From contig NW_020825294.1 in NCBI RefSeq assembly GCF_003286085.1, positions 12,732,501 through 12,796,500 of the forward strand: 64,000 nt of DNA. Direction: 5' to 3'. The notes beneath the pieces are model-generated. The model saw nothing but the letters and a program-made list of their open reading frames with translations, ran no database searches and was not told where the DNA came from. Numbering within the stretch: the first letter of the stretch is position 1; each line of letters begins with the position of its first letter. Shown here piece by piece: positions 24,520 to 36,084 of the stretch. The position numbers and the translations under genes were made by a program. This stretch comes from Drosophila persimilis (Eukaryota > Arthropoda > Insecta > Diptera > Drosophilidae).

Positions 24520-25380
24520 AGTTCCGTTAAGTTGTAACTACCTTTAGCATTTACTAAGTACTTTTCAATTTGTTTCCGCTGAAATACGCACTATTGTAAT
24601 GTGCCCACTGACTGACTGGAATAATGAAGCGAAACAACCAAAAATTTGTCCCTTGTCAATGGTTTTTCCCCACTCTTCCTTATTATGCTTGGATCGATTG
24701 TCGCAGCGTGTGCCTCAATGTGGCTCAACTTTCGTTGTCTCCCTGTGAGCTGTTTAGGCCCACCCCGCGAATTGGTTTATAAAATCGAGATCTATCCAAA
24801 CTGAATCCAGTTAATCAATGAAACCTAAACCTAAACAACAAGAGATGTTGGTTATGTGAAGAAACAATACAATAAATAATACACATTATTTGCATAGCTT
24901 GAAGTTTAATCCCTGGACTGTGTACGTTTATGCACTTGAACTGCGAGTAAGATGTGGGCAGAGTCTGGGCTATCTCATTGGATGCTTGTCAAGCTGTTTC
25001 GGCTTAATATTAATTAATCCTCCAAAAGGCGATGCACACAACATTCAACATTATTTTGCTTACTTGTGGCTCTCCCTTGTGTTCTTTTGCTGGTTTTGTC
25101 TGATTATGCAGGCCCTACTTAAAGGCGCCATCTCATTCTCATGAGCGCATGCATAATAGTCAGTCTTTTCTATGCTCTCCCTACTCAAGTCAGCCATAAA
25201 TCAAATTGTAGAAAAGTCTCCCCCATTCGACCCCATCATTCAGCACTCGCCCAGGAGGTGAGCACATATTTGTGGGTGGTTTGTTGCCTGAATGGGTGTT
25301 GGGGGTTGGTTGGGAATGCTCTCAACGCGTTACAATCAGAAGCAGAGCCCAACAGGGCATGGAATAAAAATCTGTTGATT
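24520..25380. other. Spacer between prohibitin and Ddc
   Basis: No coding exon recognised. An AATAAAT run near 24869 may mark the end of the prohibitin transcript, or only AT-rich sequence. The segment from about 25130 onward becomes richer in promoter-type motifs leading into the Ddc control region. Confidence 0.45.
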
Positions 25381-25529
25381 CAGTCAAGTGATTTGCCAAA
25401 GTGGCTTCGTTGAAATGTCAGGCACACTCTCCTCGGCGCGTAGCAACAGTTGGCCAACAACCCACCCCCTGCTGAACAATCCAACAATCAGCTCCACATC
25501 CCCGTCCCAGGCTCAACAGGATATGGAAC

Positions 25530-25720
25530 TCTTTGACGTCACCAGCATAGTGGAGTGGAAGATAACACGAGCGGATCGGGCCTCCCGGACCACGTCACAG
25601 TTGATGCTCTGAAAACCTGTTTTCAAAAGCGCGAAAAACGTACGAATGGAATAATGATAAATGTCTCGTTTTCTATGAATTTCAAAAAATCGCTGCCCGG
25701 TGTGACGTGACTCATGACGG
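25530..25720. promoter_or_regulatory. Ddc distal element: CRE, Grainyhead and AP-1 sites
   Basis: A perfect CRE (TGACGTCA) at 25534-25541, a Grainyhead-type AACCTGTT at 25614-25621, and overlapping TGACGTGA (25703-25710) and AP-1 TGACTCA (25708-25714) lie within 190 bp, about 550-750 bp upstream of the Ddc start. This combination is what is known of the D. melanogaster Ddc epidermal wound-response enhancer (Grh plus AP-1/CRE-like inputs). Function here is inferred from the motif set. Confidence 0.6.
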
Positions 25721-26045
25721 GGGATTCCTGGACCGCACTCGCACGGTCCCCATAAAACGATACCTGGGAACGGCGCTTGGAGGATCGTGCGCAGAATTCA
25801 AACCATTCTGAGAGGTCTTTCAATTTTAAATGGGCTACTATTAATTAATTATTAATATAATTGTATTAATTTATTGGATTTTATGGAAAGAAAAAGTTTC
25901 CATAAACTTCTTAGATCTGTCCATTCTAGTTCGTCAGTAGCTTCCAAGAACATAATTCAAGATCGAGCTGTCCCAGCTCTGAACCATTCAATTCAGAGGG
26001 GTCTTCTTACAGCTTTGACTGGGCCCGAGTTTAATGTCCTGCTAC

Positions 26046-26273
26046 TGAGTCACGCGCAAATTAATGCATGTTCCAAAATAACAACCAAAAAATCACCAGA
26101 AGAGCGCAATAACAAATCAAAGAGAATCGCACAAACAAGTTGAGAATGTTGCAGTCCGGAGCCACGGCCGAGCGGCTTGAACCGGTCCTGCTTGGGCCGT
26201 ACCCGTGCCCGATGCGGTGGCTGTGGGCTGCTGCTGGGCTTTAAAAGCCTTGGCCAAGTGCGAGCAGCGCTCA
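26046..26273 (+). promoter_or_regulatory. Ddc proximal promoter
   Basis: In order: an AP-1 site TGAGTCA (26046-26052), a POU/homeodomain-like GCAAATTAATGCATG (26056-26070), a Grainyhead site TTGAACCGGTCCTGC (26177-26191) that matches the known Ddc Elf-1/NTF-1 site almost exactly, a TATA-like TTTAAAAG (26240-26247) and an initiator TCAGTT with the start predicted at about 26273. Spacing of TATA to initiator (26-33 bp) is correct. Confidence 0.75.
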
Positions 26274-26443
26274 GTTGACAAGCGAACGGCGAGCTCCGAA
26301 CACTACACCGAACACCGCACACCGAGCACCAAGTGGGTCCATCACAGCTCAGAAAGCATCGCAATAGACCAAAAGATTTAGTTCGAAACGGAAACAAAGC
26401 GCGACAAGTGCTAATAATTAAAGGCACTTACCTAAAGTACACG
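26273..26443 (+). other. Ddc noncoding exon A (predicted)
   Basis: From the predicted start to the donor ACG|GTGAGT at 26444. It contains no useful open frame. In D. melanogaster Ddc begins with such a noncoding exon followed by a tissue-specific exon carrying the first start codon. The acceptor of the following exon is uncertain; ACATTCAG ending at 27136 is a candidate. Confidence 0.55.
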
Positions 26444-27209
26444 GTGAGTGGCTCTATATACAATATTTGCATGGACGAATGGACATGTGCGAGTACATAC
26501 ATATGTATGTGCGTGCAAACACTTAAAGTGCTCTGGCAACATAATTACTGCAACTGTATGGAAATGGACACACAATTCTATACGTATACGCAGTGGTGTA
26601 CCTAGTGCTTTGATGCGAAGGCATCTCGAAGCACATAGCCCCACGCGTCTATCCCAATTTTAAGTATATGCGGAATTCCTTGGCTTTACTGCTTTTGGGG
26701 CTTTTGGATTTACAAGTTGTGTATCTGTGAAATAAGTTTTTCATCTTTAGTCACGGGCTAAAAGTGGCTGCCTCCAATGCCAACTTGTTTGCGTTGCTTA
26801 AAAGTGAATTAAATCGAGTAAAATACGAACAAACTCATTAATGCAAAAACCAGCCTGCAATTCTAATTATTAAATAAATTACACTGAGCCGAAAGTAGTG
26901 CCAAATATGTGTAACTATTTAAGCGACAATGCAAAACTCACAACTCATAAAAATCTGAGATTCCCCACATAGGTATAAACATTATTTCACGGTCATTCGG
27001 TTGGGGTAGGGTATGTACAAGTCGCAGTGACCCCATACCTACAAAAGTTCGTTGTTGGGCCGCAGCTGCTGTGCTGATTAGCATTATCAATACATATTCA
27101 CTACATTTACTAACAAAACTTGATATCAACATTCAGGCTTTTCCCATTGCCTACCTAAACCGCTCAGAGCATCGACTTCACTTAGTCTTTAAATTGCAAC
27201 GAACCTAAA

Positions 27210-29814
27210 ATGAGCGACCTAGCCACTAATACCACTAACAAACCCCAGCAAACTAACGGTAACGGTAATGGTAACGCTAAAGCTAACGCCAAGGTGGAAG
27301 ATAAGCTGGATCCCAAGGTCTCGGTATGTCGAGCAAAGAGACACATAGATCCATTCTGTACTTACCAGTGTCCCGCTCTTTCTACTTAAAGATCGACATG
27401 GAGGCCCCGGAGTTCAAAGACTTTGCCAAATCAATGGTGGATTATATAGCCGAATATTTGGAGAACATACGAGACAGGTAAGCGATCTAACGAGCGGGAC
27501 AGACAGAGAGTGAGTAAGCGTGTATCGGAGTGTTTCAATTAAATTTAATTTAAACACACAGATACAGATGTGATACATATTGGCCTGACCTCAGCGTGCG
27601 GTGCGGCGCGGTGTTAATTTGAAAGTTCGTTCTGTTTGATACAGAGCAAGTGAATGACATTTAGCACATGCAAAGGTATATATAGTCATGGGAAAGTCTC
27701 TCCGATCCGACCTTTGCTTTGTTGCATATCCAGCTCGCTCTCAGCGGCCTTCCTAGTTCTCTAAGGCTAAACACTTTCATTTTTGAACACGCTTTTTTTT
27801 GTTTTCCTACTATCTATAACTTTACTACTGCTCTTGGCCAAACCAAATGAAGCTAATCGTTTATTACAGCATTAAATAGGTTTTAATGTTGGCGTTTCAA
27901 GGGCGTCTTTGTACGTGTCTTACGTGTATGCCACGGGCAATAATGATTGCCGTTCCATTGTTCTTTGGTAAATCTAACGGTTTCTTTTTGACTCTCCATT
28001 GCCTTGAATATATACATATATATTCATTCATGTATCGTGTTGGATAATGTATATAACAGACTTTGAATTAGCAGCTGAGCTTGTACCAGTTGCTAGAAAC
28101 TTACTTAAAAAAGACTCCACCCAACCTTAAACATTGTTCCACTTCTCGGCTTCCAAAAATGTTCATTCTCCCGAATGTATACATACTGTATTTTGTTCAC
28201 TACTTTCTAGAAAGAACATGGGTAAATGAAGGTAATTCCATTATCTTGTCTTCGCCCACTTCTGTACACCCATACTATTGATTTCTTATTTACAACTGGC
28301 AACAATCTGGGGATGCGATGCTGCTGTTGCGAGTATCTACACACACAATATAGATGCTTGGGGTTTGGTTTGGTGTGAGGATAACTAAGTTTCAAATGCA
28401 ATTAGTAGAAAGCGTTTGCTGAATAGATGGGTAGACAACTGGCTAATGTAATTTTCCTCTTTGCAGACGGGTCTTGCCTGAGGTGAAGCCCGGCTACTTA
28501 AAGCCTCTGATTCCGGATACAGCGCCCGAGAAGCCAGAGAACTGGCAGGACGTGATGCAGGACATCGAGCGAGTGATTATGCCGGGGGTGACGCACTGGC
28601 ACAGTCCCAAGTTTCACGCCTACTTCCCGACGGCAAACTCGTATCCGGCCATTGTGGCGGACATGCTGAGTGGAGCGATCGCCTGCATAGGGTTCACCTG
28701 GATCGCAAGTCCCGCCTGCACCGAGCTGGAGGTGGCGATGATGGATTGGCTTGGTAAGATGATCGATTTGCCTTCCGAGTTCCTGGCCTGTTCGGGCGGT
28801 AAGGGAGGCGGCGTCATCCAGGGCACCGCCAGTGAGTCCACTTTGGTGGCCTTGCTGGGCGCCAAAGCAAAGAAGGTTAAGGAGGTCCAGGCCCAGCATC
28901 CAGATTGGGACGAGCACACCATCATTGGCAAACTCGTCGGCTACTGTTCTGACCAGGCGCATTCCTCCGTGGAGAGAGCGGGACTTCTGGGTGGGGTCAA
29001 GCTGCGTTCGGTGCCGTCGGAGAAGAGTCGCTTGCGGGGCGAGGCTCTGGAGAAGGCCATCGAGCAGGATCTGGAGGATGGCCTGATACCTTTCTATGCT
29101 GTTGTCACCCTAGGCACGACCAATTCGTGCGCTTTCGACCGCCTGGACGAATGTGGTCCAGTGGGAAACAAGCACAAGGTGTGGATCCATGTGGATGCCG
29201 CCTACGCAGGCTCTGCATTCATCTGTCCAGAGTACCGGCATCTGATGAAGGGCATCGAGGCGGCCGACTCGTTCAACTTTAATCCACACAAGTGGATGCT
29301 GGTCAACTTCGATTGCTCGGCAATGTGGCTAAAGGACCCCAGCTGGGTTGTGAACGCCTTTAATGTGGATCCACTCTACCTGAAGCACGATATGCAAGGC
29401 TCTGCTCCGGACTACCGCCACTGGCAAATTCCCCTCGGACGACGGTTCCGCGCCCTCAAGCTCTGGTTCGTCCTGCGGCTGTATGGTGTCGAGAACCTGC
29501 AGGCACACATCCGCCGCCACTGTAACTTTGCCACACAGTTCGGGGAGCAGTGCGTCGCTGACAAGCGCTTCGAGCTGGCCGCAGAAGTAAATATGGGCCT
29601 CGTCTGTTTCCGGCTCAAGGGCAGCAACGAGCGCAACGAGGCTCTGCTAAAGCGCATTAATGGCCGAGGAAATATCCACATGGTGCCGGCGAAGATACAG
29701 GATGTGTACTTCCTGCGAATGGCCGTCTGCTCGCGCTTCACTCAATCCGAAGACATGGTGTACTCTTGGAAGGAGGTCGCCGCCGCCGCCGACGAGATGG
29801 ATGCTGAGCAGTAA
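27210..29814 (+). CDS. Ddc: Aromatic L-amino-acid (dopa) decarboxylase
   Basis: PLP enzyme that makes dopamine from dopa and serotonin from 5-hydroxytryptophan, in neurons and in epidermis for cuticle tanning. Coding exons: 27210-27323 (38 codons starting [10 protein letters not shown]), 27392-27477 and 28467-29814; 515 aa. A second start, ATG at 27398 ([11 protein letters not shown]), gives a 475-aa form. Flies are known to use both starts through tissue-specific inclusion of the first coding exon, and both frames are intact here. Group II decarboxylase features: SPACTELE, the conserved active-site His in [25 protein letters not shown], the PLP lysine in [11 protein letters not shown] (K342 long form, K302 short form) and [11 protein letters not shown]. 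The 989-bp intron before the last exon holds no gene. The gene converges on the amine oxidase gene. Confidence 0.96.
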
Positions 29815-30064
29815 GTCCAGCTCAGCCTTTGGGTTGTGACATGTTTAGGGAATTTACATCGCAATAAGATGGACCGGGAACTACCGTTCATCGCCACATC
29901 ACTATTTAGTATCTTATCATCGTATCGTTGTCGTTGTTGTTAATGCTTTAAATGTATATTATGCTACTTTTAATTAAATTGATCTGCTTAAAAAAACAAA
30001 TTGTAACTAAATTTGGTAATTTTGACTAGGATTTGTTTTGTACCGACTTGGGAAGCCAATTCCA
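29815..30064. terminator. Overlapping poly(A) region of Ddc and the amine oxidase gene
   Basis: Only 250 bp separates the two stop codons. A palindromic TTTTAATTAAA block at 29968-29978 supplies ATTAAA on both strands (29973-29978 plus, 29974-29969 minus). If both are used, the two transcripts overlap at their 3' ends. 3' overlap of Ddc with its neighbour is known in D. melanogaster. Confidence 0.55.
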
Positions 30065-31633
30065 TCAGATGTATTGCTTGATGTTGTAGTATTCGATAAT
30101 TCGCTGCGCTTCTCGTATGCCACTGGATCGCGCTGCATCGATGGTGCCGAAGCCATGCAGAGCCGTTGCATCGCCGGCAAAGAGCAGACTGGGAGCTTTT
30201 CCACCCAGCGGAGCAGCCAGACGCTGGACATCGCGGACACTGCTGCAGGTGGAAAAGTACGGACGCCCTCCGAGATAGCAGGCGGAGGTGCTCCATTTGG
30301 AGCGCAGAATTTCCTGGGGATAGGGCACCAGAGGGTTGCTAATACATTTCCTCAGAAGCGTTGTTATTTGTTCCAAGAGCCTGGTGTCCGGCAGCTTCTC
30401 AATCTCTTCGTAGTATCCACCACCTACGCGCACCTCCAGCACATGCTGGCTACTGGGTACCTGAGATATTTCCACTACCTGTTGTGTCCAGCTCCGTTCG
30501 GCTTGGGGATCGGTCACGCGATTGATAAGCGTGCCAAGGGGTCGCAGGTTTCTTCTGAGCCACAGGCGTATGGGTAGATTGTAGGAGAGATAGATCTTGA
30601 CGGGGCTACCGAATCCCAGGTTGCGTATGGCCATCATCTTTTCCTGCGGCAGCGAAGGTCTAAACAGGATGCCAGCGAAGTTCTTTAGCACACCCAGGGG
30701 CAAAGTGCAAATGATGTGATCTGCATTGTACAAACTTCCGTCAAGGCAGCCAACGCTATTGTGGTGTCCGAGTGCCGACGGCGTCCATTGTATCTGACCA
30801 ACGGGCTTGCCCGTTTGCAGCTGCTCCTTGCCCAGACGTTGGGTCAGCTCGTCCACAATATTGTCCAGGCCGGTGGGCACATAGATGGGATCCGGTTGCA
30901 CGGGGCAGCTGGTAATATGATCTATGTTGACGTACTCCAAGCAGCAACCCAGGACGCTGCTAAATTCCTTGAACAGCGACTGGAAGATCTCCCTGGCCGT
31001 ATTTTGCTCTTCTGGCTTAAAAGAGAGTCCGATCGCCTTGTTGCTCTCTGTCCTAAAATAGGCCATCACGTTGTCCAGCGAGTGAAGGTCACTGCCAGTC
31101 TTGACTTTGTCGGAGACCTTCAAGCCTCCACACAGCTGACGGAATAGAGCATCGATCAGGTCAACCATGGCTGGATTAACTTTATTCTGGTCGTGGTCTA
31201 TTTGGACGTACTCGGGCCTGTCCGGTTGCTTAATCCGCTTGCCCAACCCCTCGACATTACGCAGCAATTCATACGTAGAGTCTTGAGAGCCATCGATGGG
31301 CACCCATTTGGCACCCAGTTCGCAAAAGGTGTCGCCAAAGCGCTGCGAGTTGATGCGCCCTCCGTAGCGTTCGGTGGCCTCCAGGACAACAGTCCTCCGA
31401 AAACCATGCGACAGCAAGTGCTGAGCGGCCGATAGACCAGCCAGACCGGCGCCTATAACCACGATCCTGGCATTTTGACGGGCCGACTCCAGGTCCAGAT
31501 TGCCGATGGCGTGGCCGTGGTTCTGGTTACTGAGATCCGATTGGAGTGCCGTGGCATTGTATAAGCTGCGTCTGGCGGATAGTTTGTAACTGCAGACAAG
31601 AGGATGTTGATTACATTTCAGTATGCGCCGCAT
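30065..31633 (-). CDS. CG10561: FAD-dependent amine oxidase (polyamine oxidase/spermine oxidase-like)
   Basis: Flavin amine oxidase of the polyamine oxidase/spermine oxidase group, predicted to oxidise amines to aldehydes with release of peroxide. One long exon from ATG 31633 gives 522 aa. The frame stays open upstream to about 31681, where a donor-like GTAAGT on the minus strand (31684-31679) makes an additional 5' exon possible. Seen: N-terminal dinucleotide-binding motif IVVIGAGLAGLSAAQHLLSH (about residues 56-75), the EATERYGGRINS block after it, and the C-terminal FAD motif LLFAGDATALHGFGTIDAARSSG near the end. The 55 residues before the FAD motif are Arg/Ser/Leu-rich with few acidic residues, which could be a mitochondrial targeting sequence (inference). 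It converges on Ddc. The substrate cannot be read from sequence. Confidence 0.85.
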   Translation of the reverse strand: MRRILKCNQHPLVCSYKLSARRSLYNATALQSDLSNQNHGHAIGNLDLESARQNARIVVIGAGLAGLSAAQHLLSHGFRRTVVLEATERYGGRINSQRFGDTFCELGAKWVPIDGSQDSTYELLRNVEGLGKRIKQPDRPEYVQIDHDQNKVNPAMVDLIDALFRQLCGGLKVSDKVKTGSDLHSLDNVMAYFRTESNKAIGLSFKPEEQNTAREIFQSLFKEFSSVLGCCLEYVNIDHITSCPVQPDPIYVPTGLDNIVDELTQRLGKEQLQTGKPVGQIQWTPSALGHHNSVGCLDGSLYNADHIICTLPLGVLKNFAGILFRPSLPQEKMMAIRNLGFGSPVKIYLSYNLPIRLWLRRNLRPLGTLINRVTDPQAERSWTQQVVEISQVPSSQHVLEVRVGGGYYEEIEKLPDTRLLEQITTLLRKCISNPLVPYPQEILRSKWSTSACYLGGRPYFSTCSSVRDVQRLAAPLGGKAPSLLFAGDATALHGFGTIDAARSSGIREAQRIIEYYNIKQYI

Positions 31634-31699
31634 TTCGGTAGCATCCGCGTCCGCTTGCCAAGGTGATTCCTGCAGCAACACTTACCATTGCATAGCAAG

Positions 31700-34330
31700 C
31701 GATACTTTGCAATTTGGAGTGTGCTGTGCTGATGTGCCTAGATGAAAAAAACAAAATATAATATACAATTTTGAACAGATGTTTCCTTCATAATGATTGA
31801 ACGAACTTAACCCATTCAACCCCCCATTTATTTAAGCAGCTGTGCAACTGGAGTTGAACCGCGGAAAATAATACTGTATGTAAATTGTTCTTATAGATCC
31901 AGTTTTTAATCCTTTTTTAACAAACATTACAATAAAAATTAAACCGAATATCAAAATCGAGGAATATGACTTCCAATCATGGGCAATGAACGATTAACCC
32001 ATTGTCGACCAGATCTCAGATCTCTTTTGCCGGAGTCCATCCGCAGCGTCGTTTTCAGAAGTTAAAAAAAAAGAAAATGTTTTTAAATACGATATTGTGA
32101 AAACTATAGATATCTCAGTTGACTTTATGAGTTCATCCATATTTCAATTTGCCAATACTTTTGGCCAACTATAAGTTTCCCTCCCAATATTATAATATTA
32201 TTTTTTTTTTATTATTACTATATACTATACTATATTATATTTCTATAAGTCCTTTGGCATTAAGCAATAGGTTTGGTCTCCTTAATATTATTTACCTGTG
32301 TTGTTAAGATACGATATATGTATGCAATGTACGGATTCAAAGCTTAAAAAAACCAAACGAAACAAAAAAATATCAATATTTGAAAATATATACCTAAAAA
32401 AATGATCAATTTTGAATTTGAAAACTTAATATTTTTACGAAGGTAAGCTGTAACGGCAAGTTGTTGTGTCCGATTTCTAACGGCATTTATCAGCTTTTCA
32501 GTACAACCAGATGTAACATACTTAAGTTATGGAAAAAAAGCACAACCTCTGAAAAAACATTAACAAAACATTTTAAACCACACTTTTAAAAAAAACCCGA
32601 TGATTCATAAAATATTTGTAAGGCCGCAAATCATTCAGAAAAGGGTCAATATTGTTGCCAAGTGTTATAGTTTCTAATATCTAATTTTTACAATATATTT
32701 TATATGTCGTTTGGTATTGCTCTTCACATCTGTCTCTCTTTTTTCTATTTTTCTCACACCAACAGCCGTTTGTAACCAACTTGATTCAGTGTAATATCAC
32801 AGGAGTCTGGATACAACTTTTGGCTAATTTATTGATCGGCTATTGATGCTGGTCAAGAATATATATATTTTATGGGGTCGGAAACGCCTTCCTTCTGGAC
32901 GTTACACACATCCACTTTCACCACAAATCTAATATAGCTCTATATTAACTAATCTTATATAGTTTGAGTGTTGATTATTTTGTTGTTTAAGTCGTTGCAA
33001 TAACAGAATAGAGGGCAAATTGCTCTATGGTAATACATTGGCACGATGTAAAAGGTGGATTTCATCTTGAACTTAGATAAAGAAATATTGGAGAACGGAT
33101 ACTAAACAAATCTCGGGAAAATTTAAGAGGCAGTCAAGTCGAGTCAAATATGAAAAAATTTAAAAAATTAGTTTATATGATTAGATACTAATCCATCCAT
33201 ATATTTCATATCTTAGACATGTGAGATAGGAAAATATCTACGAAAATAATTATTCTTCAGAAAAATTAATTAATTAAGTTTGCTATAAATTATTTCCAAT
33301 GTTAAGGTTATAAGATGGGTATTTTACAAAAATAAAAAAACTAGAGCAGGCTTATAATTGATATGTTTCTTTCGTTTTTTTTTTTAATTATATGAGATTG
33401 AAAATTAAAAATATAAAAATATTTTTTTTTTTTAATTATATGAGATTAAAAATTGAATATAAAAAATTTGCATATTCATTAAATACATTACCCATTAAAC
33501 GTTCTTCACTGATCCAAAAAATATACAAATATAGGAAAACATATTAAATATAAAAATATGCACCGGAAAAAGTTCAACTTTTACAAAAAGTTTTTTGGAA
33601 GATTTTCCTTTTAAGTGCCTTTTATGAAAGTATCTATCTTTCGTTCAAAAGCTATTAATTTAGCATGCGTGAATGAACACCACTATGTGCCATTTAAATG
33701 GTGTTAAAAATGTCTGATTTTATTTCAAGGCCCTAGCAAAGTGAAAATATAGGCCTTTCGGAAGTTTTTGAAACCCTTCAGTTTTACAAGGGATGTTATT
33801 AAAGTTTCTGGCACAGGTCACATTTTGCCTTATCAAGACCCAATGGTCATGCTGTGATGCTGTGAGAGAACTAATTGAGATTGAGGCATCGTTGGACATT
33901 CGTATGACGTCCATCAATAAGAATTTCCATGATCGCCTTGTCTTATAAATAGTGTGTTTGCAACATCTCAAAATGTAAAAATTTGTAAAAAAAAAATGGT
34001 TCGTAAGTGGGTCGGAATTTGTTGTCGAATTGAGGAATATCAGCCTCCAAGTACGGATTGTACTGTACTACCACAATGCGAGCTCTTACATATACGACCA
34101 CATTTTTACATTTTTTAATTTCCGCAAAAAGTATTGACTTTACTTGCCCGTATGGTCTTTCAGATGATGGTCATCCGTTTATTTCACATGAAACAAACAG
34201 AAGACATATTTCAAGATCAGGAATGTAGTTTCTGCAATATAGAATCTGCAATGTACCCTTATCCAAGAAAACACACACATAAAACAACGGATTTCACTTC
34301 AATTCAATTTAATATAATAAGCGCTTCAAA
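31700..34330. other. AT-rich intergenic region with transposon debris
   Basis: About 2.6 kb of AT-rich sequence with many poly(A)/poly(T) runs. It holds an INE-1-like fragment (32800-32930), a piece at about 31943-31972 resembling the start of the promoter cassette found at 12.5 and 23.2 kb (GAATATCAAAATCGAGGAAT), two near copies of TTTTTAATTATATGAGATT (33378-33400, 33426-33448), and an 83-codon minus-strand open frame (33720-33971) that I do not recognise. Confidence 0.5.
32800..32930 (-). mobile_element. INE-1/DINE-1-like Helitron fragment
   Basis: Reverse complement contains CAGAAGGAAGGCGTTTCC, GACCCCATAAAATATATATA, TTCTTGACCAGCATCAATAG and CCGATCAATA, the familiar core of Drosophila INE-1/DINE-1 elements. 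Only a fragment remains. Confidence 0.6.
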
Positions 34331-35356
34331 TCAGCGACTACAGATGGAAGCATCAGACGTATCGATCTTCGATCCTTCCTGCAGAATGAGTGGATGCAGG
34401 ACCTTGCATCCGGCATAATGGAGTCTGTCCAGGGCCTTGCCGAGGATGCGTGTCTGTTCGTCTGGGCAGAGCTCGCGTTGCATTACGACCAGCTCCTTCT
34501 TCAGGCAGTCTTTCAGGTCATCGCGTCCGAAGATACGGTAATTAACGAGCGGCATTTGTTTGGGTAGACGACGCTGCAGCTCTTCAAACTGGGCCCAGTA
34601 GCTGTCCGTCTTCAAGGTAAAAATGTAAACCATCAAAACAATTTTATTGCTAGTCGCCACACGCTCCAGTAGCAGCTTGTTGTTGCTGGGAACCACATCG
34701 TGGTCGTGCGACTGAAGGTCGTCGATGATCAGCAGATTCATGCCACAGTCGGACAGCTGGTTCGCAAACTGGTGCAGAAACTTCTGCTCAGCGTCCGGCA
34801 CACTGGTGGTCCACGAGTAGGTCTGCACGTTTTTCTGCCACGGAAAGTACTGCCGGAGTGCCGTGGCCGTAAGTGTTTTGCCCACGCCCGGGGGTCCGAT
34901 CAAAGCCACGGAACGGAATTTTTCCTTGACACTCAGGGCATTCTCTATGCGGTTGAGGGCCTGCTCCTGGTTCAGCACCTGTTGGCCTATCTGCTGGAAG
35001 ATCTTTAACGTGTCCAGTGGCTGACTGCAGTAGACAATGGGGGCCTGTTCGAGGGGCCTTTCGGCCGAGTGGAGCGTAAGTGGCTTCAGAGTTTTCTCCC
35101 ACCATGCCAGCATCTGATGGGATGCATCACAGTACCAAGCCATCAGCCTATTGGATGCTCCAAAGTACCATGCCGACAGCTGGTTGGATGTTCCAGAGTA
35201 CCAGGGTACCTGAGGAGACTCCTTGCTCGCCGCAACTTCCACGTCGGACTCACTCGCCGCCATCTGCGCGCCGAATGTTACGAGCAGTGCCACCGCAATA
35301 ATAGTCGTTACTCCGCCCATCTTTGTAGCTATCAGAAAGTGGTTCTGTGTTGACAT
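34331..35356 (-). CDS. Torsin-like AAA+ ATPase, ER-type signal/anchor
   Basis: Single-exon frame; start chosen at ATG 35356 (MSTQNHFLIA) rather than the further upstream in-frame ATG, because a hydrophobic signal/anchor (about residues 14-34) follows; 341 aa. Seen: an Ala-rich hydrophobic segment, then three tandem 11-residue repeats (52-84) of the form WYxxxSxxxxA, then an AAA+ module with Walker A GPPGVGKT (154-161) and Walker B LLIIDD (208-213), and a C-terminal GCK (316-318) matching the conserved Cys motif of torsins. Together these suggest a torsin-family protein of the ER/nuclear envelope lumen. Unlike classical torsins, Walker A ends GKT rather than GKN and the Walker B aspartate is followed by Asp, not Glu. 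It is antisense to, and just left of, the inverted repeat. I do not recognise a named orthologue. Confidence 0.7.
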   Translation of the reverse strand: MSTQNHFLIATKMGGVTTIIAVALLVTFGAQMAASESDVEVAASKESPQVPWYSGTSNQLSAWYFGASNRLMAWYCDASHQMLAWWEKTLKPLTLHSAERPLEQAPIVYCSQPLDTLKIFQQIGQQVLNQEQALNRIENALSVKEKFRSVALIGPPGVGKTLTATALRQYFPWQKNVQTYSWTTSVPDAEQKFLHQFANQLSDCGMNLLIIDDLQSHDHDVVPSNNKLLLERVATSNKIVLMVYIFTLKTDSYWAQFEELQRRLPKQMPLVNYRIFGRDDLKDCLKKELVVMQRELCPDEQTRILGKALDRLHYAGCKVLHPLILQEGSKIDTSDASICSR

Positions 35357-36084
35357 TGTTAGTGCAGAAAATTTAGAAACTATGAATTTATATATAAACA
35401 CAACGACCATAAATATCTGTGTGTTTTTTCCTACTAACTGTTTATACTGTGTGATATGTTAAGCAGTAAAAAATAAAAGTATAAGCCTGCTGCCATTTCG
35501 AAACCTTAGGGGAAGTGTGCCGGTTGTGGGCACACCCCTCGTCCATTTGAAAATGCACGCTAAGCAGACGCTACTAATCAGAGTATTGTGAGTGGCGCTT
35601 GTGAGCTGTGAGCATAATAACGAAATTTGCAATAAAAAAGCATTTGCAATGAAAATGTATTTATCTTTCTTACCGTCCAGTAGGATTATTAAATTACTAA
35701 TACTTTTGTTTTTCTTCAAACTTTAAACACGAAGACATGTATCCAGTCTGCACTGGTGGTGGTAAATCTCAGCGAGAAGTTTTCAAATCAAACTTCACCA
35801 ATCCTCCAATCGTGAATGGTCACTTGCGCAAATTATGAAGATGAAACTTTGTCTCGGCCGGACAATGGACTATATTCAGTGTTTGTGTACCCTTAAAGAT
35901 TGAGTGTGAATTAGAGTATTTACATAGTTATTGTTTACAAATGAATCAGGCCGATTCTTCCATTGTTCCACTCCGATTGATCCATTGAATCATAATCATA
36001 TTCTTGCTTTGATTGACGCTGGATGGCATTTACATTATCATATTTTCACCACTGACTTCAAGAAACTTTTATCATCTTTCCTAG

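Noticed and set aside
33720..33971. 83-codon minus-strand frame in AT-rich spacer
   Set aside because: Composition is unlike the surroundings, but there is no recognisable family and no promoter or splice context; left as unknown.
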